Positions 21,374 to 33,790 of a DNA stretch of 64,000 bases are shown here, piece after piece (position 1 is the first letter of the stretch; each line of letters opens with the position of its first letter). Both the position numbers and the translations under genes were made by a program. Below the pieces are notes generated by a model. That model was given only the letters and a program-made list of their open reading frames with translations. It was not told the DNA's origin and did not search any database. This stretch comes from Eudorina sp. 2006-703-Eu-15 (lineage: Eukaryota > Chlorophyta > Chlorophyceae > Chlamydomonadales > Volvocaceae), in NCBI GenBank assembly GCA_003117195.1, contig BDSI01000090.1, positions 310,001-374,000 on the forward strand, written 5' to 3'.

Positions 21374-23780
21374 ACAAGAAATAAGTGGTCCCGGAGCGGC
21401 AGCACGGTCAGTCAACCACTCCAATAGCGCGACGGTTAAGCAGCAGCGCGACGCCGATGGTCACATGTTCAGAACAGCGGCTGGCTGCAATGCATGAAAG
21501 CAACCTTGACACGACGTCGCCGCCGGCTTTCCTTTCCAGGGAACAAGAGCAGCACTCGCTCTTGCGCGTTCGTTGTCGATGCGCACCGATGCGCGCGCTT
21601 CCTTGGATGCCCCTGGCGCCAACCTGGCGTCATGGGCTGTAGTTTGGGGGGGCATGGCGCGGGTGAGGGCTGACGGACAGACAGGCAGACAGACAGACAG
21701 CCTTGCCATGTGACTCAGGTGCACGTCGGGGATTGACAGATTTCGATGTTAACAATTTTTTGGCGCTTTCCTGCAGGGGCGGCATGATTTGTTTGTTTGC
21801 TGATGCTGTTTGGGTGACGTGTGCGTGCAACTTGGAGGGCGGCAGTTGGCGGACCAAGTTCCGGCCGGGTCCACTCGCGGGGCCGCATGGCGTGGTGGAC
21901 ACGAACGGGCGGTACGATATCATCGGCAACTTGAGGGCATGCAACCGCAGAACCGGTGCGCGCATATGGTTGAGGTTTGTTTGCTCTTGTAGGATTCGCT
22001 GGTGTCTTGTAGGATTCGCTGGGATTCGTTGGAGCAGGTCGGAAGTGCGCGGTTGGGTTCCCGGACGCCCGACGGCGCGCACTCGAGAGGGAGCTGCGGT
22101 TTTGTGCCCCCTCGTGTTCCGCACACGAGAACACGCATGACACTGCGACTCTTCGTGGAACCACAAAGGGCTGGAAATTCCCGCCGTGATCAGGCTTGAT
22201 CCATCTGGCGTGGCAACAATTCGGGCTGCGCCGTCCGATGTGCTTTTCGGTTAGGGGTTAGGGTTTCGGTTGGGCAACTTGGGGTGCGCTGGCCTAGAGC
22301 GGCGTTTACCACACCTTGGCTTCACTCGCAGTCACGGCACAACTCACGCTGTGCCGAAATACATCAAAATTTTGCGTTTGCCAAGGATTCTGCATTTGTA
22401 GGGTTTTGCCAACAATTTGCGCGTTGCGAAGATTGCCCGTCTTCGCCATCTGCATTCGACGGGCAATCGATGAGCGGTATTTGAGAACCATATCAGTGAA
22501 AATGCCCGCAAGAAAGGTAAAGCAAATGCTGACACCGCCACGCAACGCGAAAGCTGGTTGCCGTAGTCGCCGCGGGTCGTCGCGCCAGGGTTCGGAGTCG
22601 CGTTTGTTGCAATCGCATCTATGACGCCCACATGCAGTTCACATATTAATGGTGAAATCACTGGACAGTATCGAAGCCCAAGGGTTCCTCGTTCGACATC
22701 CAACCGGTTGCGCAGTCGTGCCCAGTTAAATTTCGCGGAAGAAGGTCACGCCCAGATGAACCCCGAACAAGGCACATATTGCGTGATGCACACAAACAAT
22801 GGAATTGCCTGAATCTCTGCAAACAAACATTCCGGCTGTCCTGTAGGACGCTCGCATTTTATTATGTATTTTCGACGATCACCCCATCCAACCTCGCTCA
22901 ATGAGACCCCATGACCAGCGCACACCGGTGAAGTGGTTCTACACCTACACGACAGGATCACTACTATAGTAGAGTTGTAGAGGAGATACTGGCGCAAACA
23001 TGTCGTCCAGACAGGCGGCGGCCGGAAGCCGCGCGAGCCGTACTCCGTACGCTGGAACCGATCGGTCTTCTTACCCGCCATTTCGACTGAGACACATGCA
23101 CGTTGCCATTGGCCGTTTAGTCTGAAGTATGCGGGAAGGTCGCGTGACCTGACCACCTGCTGCTAGCTCGCAACCGTAAGCAACTTCCCGAGTCAGCACC
23201 AGATTGTGACGCACGCGAAGTTGTCGCCCACGCAGCATTGTCATCCGGATCGTTTCTGGCGTTTAAAGGGTGACCTGTGTTGAGGCACTGCAGGCTCGTC
23301 GTCGCACCTCTTCATCTGACGGAGGTAGGTGCTAAGGGTGCTCAAGGAATACGAGCTAAGATGAAATGCAAATGAGCATATTTTGAAACCCATGCATGCA
23401 TTCGATAAAAAAATTAAGGTTTTCTGATATGTGTTGCCGAGTTACGGACGGGCGTTTCGCTCGGCGACTGTCGCGGCCTTATTCAGAGTCTTACCTCGGG
23501 TTTTGTGAGTCTTCATTGGAATCAATAGACGGCAAATAAGGATAGAGTAAGTAAAAATAGATAATATCCAAATGTCTGAGGACGCAAGGCCATGGGCCGT
23601 AGGCCTGCTGCTCACGTGCGGCCCACCGGTTAATCGAGGAGGACGGGCAGCTCCCTCCAACTGGCTGCTACCAGGCTTCCACAATACTGCTGAATCATTG
23701 TCATGAGTTGATGCCGAGTTCTTTGGTTGTTCGTACTGCCTGTTCCCGCCTGAAACAACCCAGGCGTGGACGCAAGGGGC
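21374..23780. other. Intergenic region between POLD3 and the kinase
   Basis: No gene recognised. Composition changes from high GC to a lower-GC block (about 22300-23600). Items seen: a CAGACAGA run (21677-21700), a TTTGGCGC E2F-like site (21759-21766), a doubled TTGTAGGATTCGCT (about 21990-22020), a short telomere-like string TTAGGGGTTAGGG (22251-22263), and a 44-codon open frame from ATG at 23000 that I could not connect to anything. The low-GC part could be an old insertion or simply the kinase promoter. Confidence 0.55.
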
Positions 23781-26700
23781 ATGGCGCCAGCTGTGGCGAC
23801 AAATGGCGATCTGCTGCGAAAACTTAAAATTTCAAGCGGAAAGCCTCTTGGCTGCGGCTCCTTCGCCGCCGTTCACAAGGCCACCTGGGAGGGGCGGCCG
23901 TGCGCGGTCAAGGTGAGCCGCCTGCGCGATTTGCAAGCTGCAATGCATCTCCAACCATGACCGCTTTTGCCGCGTACGCTGCACTGACATCACCTCCCCC
24001 CCCCACCCCCACCCCCACCCCACACAAACATACACAAACAGGTGTTTGTGTGTTGTGCACTTACGCTTCAAGAACGTTAGCTCCCGAAGTTATCGAGTGC
24101 AGGGAATGGCACGCGGGTCCTACCGCCCGCCGCGGTTGTTGGTGCACGGGTGCGACGCAGGTGCTCCTGCCCAAGCACGCAAACGCCCCCCAGAAGCCCG
24201 ACCGACCCGACTGCCCCGCGGCCATGCTCAGACGGGAAGGCGCCGCGCTCGTCCGTCATCCGCACAGGTACGGCATCCCAGGTGTGACGTGCCGCCTTGC
24301 GACTTGCCCTCCCATACTCTTCCCGCCGTCTACCCCATCCCAGGTTCCTTCCCAGCCAATTTAATGTTTTCATCCCACCAGCGACATACGGTATAACTTC
24401 CACTGTGCCATCATTGTTGGCATCACCATGCTCCAAGTTCGCATCCAGGAGCTTGGATGCATCCCGGCCTGCGGCTCGTCCAGAAACCCTAAACTGCCTC
24501 CTCCTTCTCGCCCCCTTTTGACGCTGGGCAGCGGTGTCCCTCGCGCCCGTTTCCACAAGCCGCATGCACGTGCGGCCTTTTCATTCACCGCCCTGCACCT
24601 GTCAGCCTCCCACCCGCAAACCCGCAAACCTGCCGCCCAAGTCCGCATCTCGTCGTACCGTGTACGGCAGGTACCTGGCCGGCTGCTACGCCATCCTAGA
24701 GCTGCCGCCCGGCTTCCCCGGCCTGCTGCCCGGCTACACGTGCAGCGCGCCGGCGCTTGTGCTTGAGCTGCTCGAGGTAGGGGCTGGGAGCCTGGGGCCG
24801 TGACCGGGATCGGGCTGTGGGACGGGTGACCGTGTCCTGTCATAGACCTGCGGTCCCCAGAGGGCTTAGCATGCTGAGGCTACAGCTATGAGATGAACCC
24901 CCATAATGAAGCCTCAACATCTTCATCTCTCCCCTTCCCTTTCATCCCCACTCCCTCCTACAAACCACCACCACCACCACCACCCGCAGCGCGGCTCGCT
25001 GTCCTGCCTGCTCAAGAGGCAGATGGTGACGCCTTGGAATCATCTGTATGACAACGCCACCGCACTGGACTGGGCCCTTCAGGCTGCCAGCGCGCTGGCG
25101 CACCTTCACGGCCTCAGCCCCCCGGTGCTGCACAGGTGGGGCGGGGGGGGGAACATGCTGTTGTGGTGGTGGAGGGGGCGGAGGGGCGGGTCGCCCGGTG
25201 AGTTACAGCACGGCGGCGGGCATCGGGGCTCATCGGGTGAGGGCTGTCCGGTGACGAGGAGGCAGCGCTGTGATGGAGGAGGTCCTCCTGTTTGTTGACG
25301 CAACCGTTTTCCCTGACCATGCGCGCCCGTCACACGATCCGATTTGCATACAAACACGGACATGCATCGGACTGAGTGTACCTGTGAACAAATGGATGAA
25401 TGCCACCGCTGAGCCCCATCGACGGATGGTTGCGTACCTGTTTCGAAAGGCAGAAGGCAGCGTCGCAGGGTAGAGAGTGAACCGCCCTGTGGGCGGCGGC
25501 GTCCTGGGTCCTGCCCACCTCCCGTCACCGCCTCACCCCCTCGAGTCCCCTGAGGCCGCTTCCTCGGCCCCTGCAGGGATGTCAAGCTGGACAATGTGAT
25601 GCTCAAAGCGGAGGCGGAGGGCTGTGGCGAGGGCGGCGGCTCCGGGGGCCCCGTCGCCAAGCTGGTGGATCTGGGCCTGCATGTGGTGAGTAGTTTTGTA
25701 GGAAGATACTTGTACAAGAAGTAGTTGTACGAAAGTTAGTTGCACAGAAATACTTGTACGGAAGTAGTCGTATCTGGATCCATGAGGCATCCATGGGGCC
25801 CGGGCGGCTGTTTGTCTCGCATTCGTGCTGTGGTGAAATCATCGCCTAACCGTGACACCTGCCGTCACCGTGACACCTGCCGTACTACCTGCCGTACAGG
25901 TGCCTGCACACCTGCCGGAGCAGCTCCAGCAGCCGCTCTTCCGCGCCGCTATGAGCGCCCGCGCCTCCGGTCTGTCGCCCTCGCCCTTCGCCTGCACCTC
26001 CGCCACCGACGCCATCGCCGCTGCCGCCGGTGTAGATGCCGGCAGCGACGGCGGCGACGGCGGCGACGCGTTTCCGCCGCCCCTGGAGCGGGCCACCTAT
26101 TCAGAGTTCGGCCGCGGCGACGCGGGCGCTGGCGACAGGCGGCACGCCGCCATCCGCCGCTGCATCAACATCCGTACGAGCATCCCTGGCGCACCAGCGG
26201 GGGGGGCCGCCGCCGCCGGCGCCGCCGCCGGCACGAGTAGCGGCGAGGCCGCCGCCGCCGCCGCCGCCGCCGCCGTCTTCCGCACCTCCAACAGCTCCCC
26301 GCTCTTCTTCACGCGTGCTCTCGGCAACGGCCGGATACTGCCCGTGGATCCGAAATCTCCGGGGCTCCGAAACCGCAACGCTGCGCTGATCGTACCCGAG
26401 GATCCGGTTCTTGTTGAAGTCGAGTCGTTGGACTGGCGGCCCGGTCGCTCCTCGCCCGCTCCATTACTACTGCCCGGAGGACTGCGCCTCGCGTCCCCCT
26501 CCTGCCAGGAGGCCCGCCCGGCCGCAGAGGGTGCTGCCCGCCGAGCCTGTCGGTCGCTGCAGGTGCCAGTGCCCGAGCACTCCGCCCAACCGGGGGCCCG
26601 AGACGGCGACGTAGGAATCCTTCAGCCGCAGACACCATCGGCGGTTACGGCACCAGTGGTATCGACGTCAGCGCCGCCGACGCCGCCGACGCCGGCGGCG

Positions 26701-29567
26701 GCGGCGGCGGCTCTGCCGACGCCCTTCCAGACCCTCAGCGAGAAGTACATCGGAGAAGAGGAGGCGCCGTGCGCGCCGCCGAGGCGGAGTACGACAGGCC
26801 CGGTGGCGGCGGCGGCGGCGGCGGCGGCGGGGGGAATGGCCAATACGTCGCTGCTTGTGCGGTCGGCGCAGCCGCCGCCGTCACTGCTGGCGCATATCCA
26901 TCGCGCCGCTGCCACCGCCGCTGGGGCCACCGGCGCCGCCTTCAGCTGCAGCACCCCCAACTGGTCTGACGACCCTCGCAGTATAAGTACGGCAACTTGT
27001 TCCGAGTCGGGGATAAGGCCCGACGCCATCCTCACGCAGTGCCCTGGTTCCGTGCTGCACGCCCCGGCGGCCGCGGAGGGCGGCAAGGCGGGCCCCACAG
27101 CTGCCATGCGGCCGCGGGCCGACGCAACGGCGGACGGCGACGGAGGCGACGTCAACGGCCGCGACAGCGGCGGCGGCGGCGGCGCAGCCCGCTCGGCCAT
27201 TGAGATGGCGGCCGCACCGATGGCCCAGCTGGGACTGGGTTGTGGTGTCGCTAGAAGCGCGCCGCCGGGTCGTACATTGACGGTGTCGTGCTTTAACTGT
27301 CACATGTACGAGATGGGGACCACGGGCAGCGGCGGCGATGGTGGCGGCGGCGGCGGCGGGGTTGATCGAAGCGCCACTGCCGCTGTCCTGGAAGCCAGGC
27401 GCGCAGTGAGCCACCTCAGCGCCACCTCCCCACTGCCGGTCCACGGACGGTCCCCGACCTTCGCAGCCGACGTGGCGGCCAGCCCCGTCGCTGCCGCAAC
27501 CGCTTCTGTCGTACTAACGGACGGTGTCGCGCCGCCGACCCCCATGATCTCCAAGACCCTCGCAGCAATTCCTCAAGCCGCAGCGGTCGATGACCACGAC
27601 TTCTTCAACATATTAGTCTACAGGGCGGCGGCCGAGACCCATGGGTCGGCGGGCACGTCGGCGACTCGACCGCTCCAGGGCGCGCATTCGCCGACGGCGA
27701 CGCTGTCCGCGGCCGCATCGGAGCCGTCCGGCCCGGTCGAGGCCGCCCGTCGAGGTGTGTTCGGCACTAAGCCGTCCGCCCTTTCTCCCCACACCTCCGC
27801 ACGTTCTGTCCGTGCATGCATCGCTTCCGGCGGCAGCGTCATTCATTTGCCGCTGCCGCCGCCGCCGCCGCCGCCACTGACGCTCGGCCATCACGTCACG
27901 ACCAACATGGCATGTCGTACGATGGGCAGAGGCACCATGGGCAGAGGCAACACGTATCAGGGGGGCGCGCCCTTACTACGACCAGAGCTGGCAGCGGAGG
28001 CGCTAGGGCCCGCCACGGCGGCGGCGGCGGCGGTGGCCGCGGGTGAGGATGTCTGCAGTGGCGGCGGAGGCGGTGATCCTGGCGGCGACTTTGTCGGCGA
28101 GGCCGTGTCACGGCTGCTGCCGGTGCAGGAGCAGCCGTCGCCGTTCAGCTTCCCGCTGCCGCTGCCCGGCGGTGGCAGCGCCCAGTGGTTGTCGACGGGT
28201 GACGGCGGCGGCATGTCGTACAATTTGCCGCTCGAGTCGGTGTATCGTCTGACGGGGGCGACGGGCTCACACATGACAATGGCGCCGGAGGTGTTCTTGG
28301 GGCTGCCGTACAATGAGAAGGTACGGAGGGAAAGCTGGGCAGCTGGGTGGGCGGAACGTCAAGAGACTCCACAGGGCTCTACAGTCTGTCCAGCAGCCCG
28401 CCCGCCAGCCCGTCCCATCTTGCTGCGGATGAGTTGTTGTCTGCTCCAAAGGCTCCCAAAGTACGTTTATAGACTGAACCGATGCTGGCGGCGGCGGAGC
28501 TGTGCCTACGTGGATTCGTACACCTCACATGCCCACGGGGTAGTGGACTGAGGCCGCCCTACCCGCCTGCCTGCCTGCCTGCCTGCCTGCCTACCTACCT
28601 ACCTACCTACCTACCTACCTACCTACCTACCTACCTACCTACCTACCTACCTACCTACCTACCTACCTACCTACCTACCTACCTACCTACCTACCTACCT
28701 ACCTGCCTACCTACCTACCTACCTACCTACCCACCTACCCACCTGGGTAATAGTCAGGGGACATCTTTGTGAAGTTTTCCGTGCGTGCCTGCCCGCGTGC
28801 CTGCCACAGGCCGACGTATTCAGCTTCGGTGTTCTGCTGTACGAGCTGTTCAGCCGATCAATGTTGGTGGTCACCCACCTCAACACACGCCAACCCGGGG
28901 TAAGAACTGAAACCCCATTATTGTCAATAAGAACTGAACCCCCACCCCCCGGGCCCAGCCTCAACCCGGCTCCTGAAACACACCTCTCGGAACACTTCGA
29001 GATGCAGCTCGGCAGTCGGCACCCACCCTCGATGAAGCCGCGCGCATTCACGTTTCCCCCTCCCCTTCCCGCTCCTCCTCCTCCTCTCACCCAGACTTCT
29101 CCTCCTGCTCCCGCATGGTTCTTGAACTGTGCTGCATGCTCGATGCCGTCAGAATCTGACCCCATCCTGCCCCGCCGTAACTTACGGCACCGTACCTTAC
29201 CGTTCCTCAACCGCCTCCTGTCAGCTTCCCACACCCACCCACCCACCCACCCACCCGCCCTCCGGCCCCCCGGTTCCCAAACGCCCCCCAGCTGCGCCAC
29301 GTGCTGAAGCTGCCCGAGCAGTACGCGGAGGCAGTGTCCCGCGGCTACCGACCCGCGCGAGCAGCCTGCGTCCCCGACCCCGTGTGGCACCTGATCACCC
29401 GGTGCTGGCACCAGGACCCGCTGATGCGACCCGCCATGACCCAGGTGGTGGCGCGACTCTCTGCCATCCGGGCGCACCTGGACAAGGGAGGAGGAGGCGG
29501 AGGCGGAACCGCCGGAACGCGCGGCACGCGCGGCGGCAGCGGCGCCAGCAGCAGTGGTGCGAGTTGT

Positions 29568-29598
<31 letters not shown>

Positions 29599-29693
29599 CC
29601 GCGGCCGGGTGCGTGAGGATGGGTTTCGGGGAGCCCCGCAGTCCGCGGGTCAGACTGGAGGGTGCGGGCTGCAGTCTGTGCGTCATCAGCTGA
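23781..29693 (+). CDS. TKL-type protein kinase with ~800-residue activation-segment insertion
   Basis: Exons 23781-23912, 24161-24267, 24671-24776, 24990-25135, 25577-25685, 25900-28320, 28810-28899, 29292-29693 join in phase to 1170 residues. Kinase motifs in order: Gly loop GCGSFAAV, catalytic Lys in CAVK, helix-C Glu in [17 protein letters not shown] hinge, HRDVKLDN, DLG in place of [20 protein letters not shown], and [13 protein letters not shown] near the end. All catalytic residues are present, so it should be active; the WxLIxxCWxxDPxxRP ending marks tyrosine kinase-like (RAF/plant Ser/Thr) kinases. One exon of 2421 bases puts about 785 Ala/Pro/Gly/Ser-rich residues between DLGLHV and [13 protein letters not shown]. 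The C-terminal tail is Gly-rich. No signal peptide or membrane segment seen. The ATG at 23781 is the first before the Gly loop; an extra upstream exon cannot be excluded. Substrate unknown. Confidence 0.88.
28564..28741 (+). repeat. (CCTG)n-(CCTA)n tetranucleotide array
   Basis: Five or so CCTG units run into about 35 CCTA units, with single CCTG and CCCA interruptions near the end. It lies in the kinase intron 28321-28809, just ahead of the exon encoding DVFSFG. Confidence 0.95.
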
Positions 29694-30854
29694 GATGAGG
29701 AGAGGAGGCGGGGGAGGAGACACAGGCGGGAGGAGACACGGCCGGGAGGAGACACAGGCGGGAGGCAGGCAAGGAGGGTGGGAGGGTTGGTGGGCGGGAG
29801 GGAGCAGCGGTGCATGAGAAGGATGGCGGCGCGCGGGAGGCGCACTCGGTCGACTGGTGGCCTCTGAGGAGGGTCCGCTGGTGCTCCGTCGACTGCCATC
29901 ACAATCACGCGCTGGCCAGGCCTGTGTGCGTGTATGTAGAGTTTGTGTGTCTGGGGTCAGCTGCATGTGTGGGGCGAGTGCACAGTGCAGGGTGTGGGAT
30001 GTGCCCGAGAGATCTTCGCGGTGTGCCTGCCATATGGGATATGGCCACCGTGTTTGACGCACCGGCCTGAGCTTGTGCCGCCCCATTTCTCCAAGGGTGG
30101 TAAGGGGTAGGCATTAGGTGTTAGAGGGTAAAGATGCGAGGAGCAGCTAGGTGGGTAGGTAGGTAGGAAAGGGGCAGGAGGTCAGCCTTGTGGGCAGGAA
30201 TCATGGAGGCATCCGCGACCTGGATGCATGCGACCCCCCCCCCTTACGGCACATACGGGCTGCAAGCCTGCAACGGAGGGAGACTTGCTGCCATTCATTT
30301 TGCTGCTAACGCCCTTGATGCATATTGGTTGTATACTATACACCTAAGAGCGCCGGGCTCTGCACTTTTGGAACCCGCGTTTGGGGTGGTACTCCTTCAT
30401 TATTACTCCTTTCCTCATCAGAGACGAGGTCACACCGCCCTGGAGTGGGACCCTCGGCGGGCCGGTGCTCAGTCAAGCCTGCGGTTGTTCCCTACCTCGT
30501 CATGAGGAGGGGGCGAGAGCATGGTTGTACGGCAACATTGAGGTCGTGGATGGTCGCGGTGCAGCGTTTGCTGGTGGTGGTGTCGGAGGCGGCGCCCCTT
30601 GGCCGGCACAGAGCTTCTCCATCAATACGCCCCCTGCGCGGAGGGCTGTGAGTGGGTACGCGGGTTCCGTACCGCAGCTCGCAATGTGCCCGGGAGGTCG
30701 GCACATGAGTGTGCGTGTATGGAACAGGCATGTACAATATGTGGCAAGACAGGCGTGCATGTCGCTGCACCCGGCGGATGCCCGCGCGCGTGTGTATAAA
30801 AGAACTGAGCTGCGAGATGTGTATGTGTGTGTATGTGAATTGTTACATATCTGC

Positions 30855-30916
30855 CGGGCCGACGCTGGCCGGGGCGCGAACCCGCTCCATACGGGAGACC
30901 GCCGAAGCACTCTCCC
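30855..30916 (-). repeat. Duplicated LINE-associated segment, copy 1
   Basis: CCGGGCCGACGCTGGCC followed by ACCGCCGAAGCACTCTC matches 31741-31790 (there CGGGCCTGACGCTGGCC), with about 15 extra bases in this copy. The other copy lies directly downstream of the LINE relic in its direction of transcription, so both are probably pieces of the same element's 3' end. Confidence 0.6.
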
Positions 30917-31099
30917 AGAGAACTGGGAGAGGGGCGAGGAGACACAGCACGGGACCACAAGGGTGGCGTGCACTCGGCGCCTCTAGCCCCATCTAAAACG
31001 CGCCACGAGGTCAGGCACCAAGTCAGCCTGCCTTTATAAAGCCGATCACGGGGCCAACTCAAACATAACCCCTACACGTGTGTGTGTATGTGTGTGTTC

Positions 31100-31157
31100 T
31101 TAGGCAGGCAGAACAGGTGTGCGTGATATGCAAGGGGCAGAGCAGCGCCCAAATAGT
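31100..31157 (-). repeat. Dispersed repeat A, copy 3
   Basis: GGCAGGCAGAACAGGTGTGC then GTGATATGCAAGGGGCAGAGCAGCGCCCA, preceded by a GT run. It aligns with 31621-31680 over its full length, including the GCGCCCA extension missing from the shorter copies. Confidence 0.7.
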
Positions 31158-31620
31158 TGCCCGTATGCGTACACAGTAAAACCAATGCCCGACACATACA
31201 GGGCTACTCCACTAGCGGTCGCTGGGCAGTGTCACGAGCCATGCGTGGGTCTTCCAAGACCTCGAGAGGGTGCAGCGTTGGGTGCCTCAGGGGTGGTGGT
31301 AGCTGGGTGATGGGGTGCCTGTGTGGGCGACCTCCCCTGTGCTTGGCTTTATCCACTTCTGGGGATTCTGCCCTCTGCTGTGCCTATCCCTTTGGTAGTG
31401 TTGCCCCGCTGCGCGCCTCTGCTTGCTTCGGTGTCTGGCTGGGTGGGGTCATGGCCCGGTGTGTTTTTGGGTGCGGCGTTGAGGTGTGGAGGTGTCCTGC
31501 CGCCTTGGCGGTGGGGCCTGCTAGGGCTTGCCCTGGTATACACCGGTGATCCCTTTGGGGCCCGCTGTAACGTGCATTCATTTCATACAGTCATAAAAGG
31601 ATGCGATGAGAATTGTGTGT

Positions 31621-31680
31621 TGCTTAAGCAGGCAGAACAGGAGTGCGTGACATGCGAGGGGCCGAGTAGCGCCCAGAATT
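31621..31680 (-). repeat. Dispersed repeat A, copy 4
   Basis: GGCAGAACAGGAGTGCGTGA then CATGCGAGGGGCCGAGTAGCGCCCA. It lies on the 3' side of the LINE relic at 31690-32865 (both read on the minus strand), which links repeat A to that LINE family. Confidence 0.7.
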
Positions 31681-31689
31681 GTGTGTGTG

Positions 31690-32865
31690 TATATATGTGT
31701 CTCACGCAGACAGAACAAGTGTGTGTGTGCTACAGATCTGACCGGGCCTGACGCTGGCCATATGGAAAGACCGCCGAAGCACTCTCATCCCTTTGCGGGG
31801 AAAGAAGAGGGGCGTGAGGGGCCGCAACCCCCCTTCGCTCGGCCGAGAGAACGCACGCGCCCTGAGAGTACGGCGGCAACTATGTAAAATAGAGGCCTGG
31901 GCCGTGCCGTCTCGTCTCCAGCTGGGCGCCGTGCAGAAATGGTGCCTCGTGGGCCTTGGTTGGCCCTCTTGCATTTCCTTGCAGCACCTGGGCCTTCCGC
32001 TCCCACCCGGGGGTACCCCTAGGCACAAAATTGGGCAACGCAGCCCGCTGTTCAACCTCCTCAAGTCCTTGCAGCATCTATCAGAAGTCCATGTCTACTA
32101 GCTGCACGCAGCGGATCCGGCCGTCCGGATGGTCCGGGCCCCCTGCAGGCGGCCGGGCAGGAAGGCTGTCTGCGCAGTGGAGATGGCGGCGTGTAGGGGA
32201 GGTCCCAGTTGCGCGGCCAAATTGCGGTATTCGGTGTTGAGGAAGGTGATATTACGGTAGTTGCCTGGCTGCGTGGGGTCGCCTTTCTTGATCAGCACCT
32301 TGATAATGCCATACGTGAATCTTGCCGGCATGCAGCCAGTCCTCCCGATGGCTGTGTAGAGAGCGGCCAACAGGGGAACGCATTGCCTGCTGAATGCCTT
32401 TTTTGTAACCGTTACAATGCCTTGCAGAGCTCCACGGGCAGTCCATCCCAGCCGGGTGCCTTTCCCCGAGGCGTGGCCTTGAGGGCCGCCAGCACCTCCG
32501 CGGGGGAGACCTCGGGGCGGCCCACGGCGTCCTCCGGGTCCTACGGTAGCCGTAAGGGGTGGGCCCGCAGGGCCTCCAGGACCTGTGCCTGTGCTTGCTG
32601 CTTCACTGCCGTCGGCACCTCGGCCTCTGAGGGCAGGGCGCTGACGTCCGCCGCCAAACTGCAATGGTTTGGGCCACGCGCGCGGCCGAGAGGGCTGCAC
32701 GGGCTGCGATTCGCTCGCACCGGGCCATTCGAATGGACCTGGAAACCTGGATGACAATCGTAAGACCCCCGGGCGGACGGGGGTACCCTGCCCATACGTG
32801 TAAGTGCGCTGATTCAAGGGGCGGGCACGCCCACATACGTGAAGAGGGTAACCGTACTGTCGCAC
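31690..32865 (-). mobile_element. Decayed non-LTR (LINE) reverse transcriptase
   Basis: On the minus strand, in shifting frames, the order expected of a LINE reverse transcriptase is seen: ALKATPRGKAPGWDGLPVEL (about 32435-32500), then LIKKGDPTQPGNYRNITFLN (about 32230-32290), AQTAFLPGR (about 32150), and RPRPLFYIVAAVLSGRVRSL (about 31850-31910), which corresponds to the block after the PQG motif. Frames change several times and stops interrupt it, so it is dead. No catalytic YxDD or endonuclease was seen. The TPRGKAPGxDG block fits L1-like LINEs. Confidence 0.75.
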
Positions 32866-33376
32866 CTTTGTAGCTTACAGCAATCAGTCCGGAGACAAGT
32901 CACCTTTGTGGCGCTCCCAGCTGCCGCAACCTCGCCCTCCCCCCCAATGTATCATGTCCTCGTGTACAGCGAGGTCATCACATGATGACGTCGTGGTCGC
33001 CGACCCATTGCCGGCCCCCGCTAGGCCTCTCCCGGCCCCCCCCCACACATACACACACCACATCAATCAACATGCACACACCGGCCGCCGGCTCGCGTCA
33101 TTTCTCGTTTGTCCAGCTGACTGCCTGCCCTCCTGGCTGCCTGCGATGCGGGTGGGTATCTGCGATGGGGATCCGTCCACCGGCGCGGAGGCGTCACCGC
33201 CGAGGCGCAGTCGGCCCCGTCATTCTGCAGTTTGCCGTAAGTACGGACATGCCGGGCACACCCGCCCGCAGCCATGCCGTACACTGATCCAGTAGGGACC
33301 TTACAGATCTCCGATCCCAAACCAAGTCCGACTTCGAAGCGAAGGACGCGAAGGAATCAAACATAGTTCGGCCTGG

Positions 33377-33790
33377 TCACATGCCCTTGGTCGAGTTTCC
33401 GGACTGTTCCATGGAATCTGCCCCTTCGCACTCCCATCGTGTCTTCCATCGCATCAGCGGGTCCCGCGACCACTCGACAGGGCCAGGCAGCCCCCATGCA
33501 GCGCCGGTCATCAGCAACGGGAGGAGCCGTTCTCGGAAATGCCGGCTCCATCCCTGTTCGGCCTGGCGCTTGCTGCACCCCCACCCGGCCGCACCCCCAC
33601 CAGGGCCACGCCGCCCCTCAAAAGCGTCGGAAGCGAGGCGCGAGCAGCACCCGACAGCACCAGCTCGACAACGATCAGAGGCGCCAGCCCGCACCCCTGC
33701 GGTACGCCGCTCGGCCGGTGAAGGCGGCCGCCCCGCCGGTCCCACCCAGTAATGCTGACCCACCGCTCATACCTCACCGCAAACGTTTCA
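33377..33790 (-). mobile_element. Second reverse-transcriptase-like fragment
   Basis: A minus-strand frame contains RPSGVPQGCGLAPLIVVE, which resembles the reverse transcriptase PQG motif (GVPQGSPLSPLL) and follows a WVSITGW stretch. It continues into a Gly/Ala-rich frame without a catalytic YxDD or FADD. Since it lies upstream of, not within, the LINE relic at 31690-32865 in that element's direction, it must be a separate fragment. Supported only by one motif. Confidence 0.4.

Noticed and set aside
22251..22275. Telomere-like TTAGGGGTTAGGG string
   Set aside because: Only two units, not the long array expected of an interstitial telomere; kept only as a passing observation.
23000..23131. 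44-codon open frame starting MSSRQAAAGSRASRTPYAGT
   Set aside because: Considered as a first exon of the kinase, but no donor near its end joins in phase to the kinase exon, and nothing else supports it.
24046..24160. Candidate kinase exon sequence upstream of 24161
   Set aside because: The frame required after the Lys exon hits a stop here; the acceptor at 24160 restores the expected helix-C sequence.
24384..24500. Possible kinase exon reading [16 protein letters not shown]
   Set aside because: The acceptor and phase would work, but the exon at 24671-24776 gives the expected kinase strand and hinge directly after HPHR.
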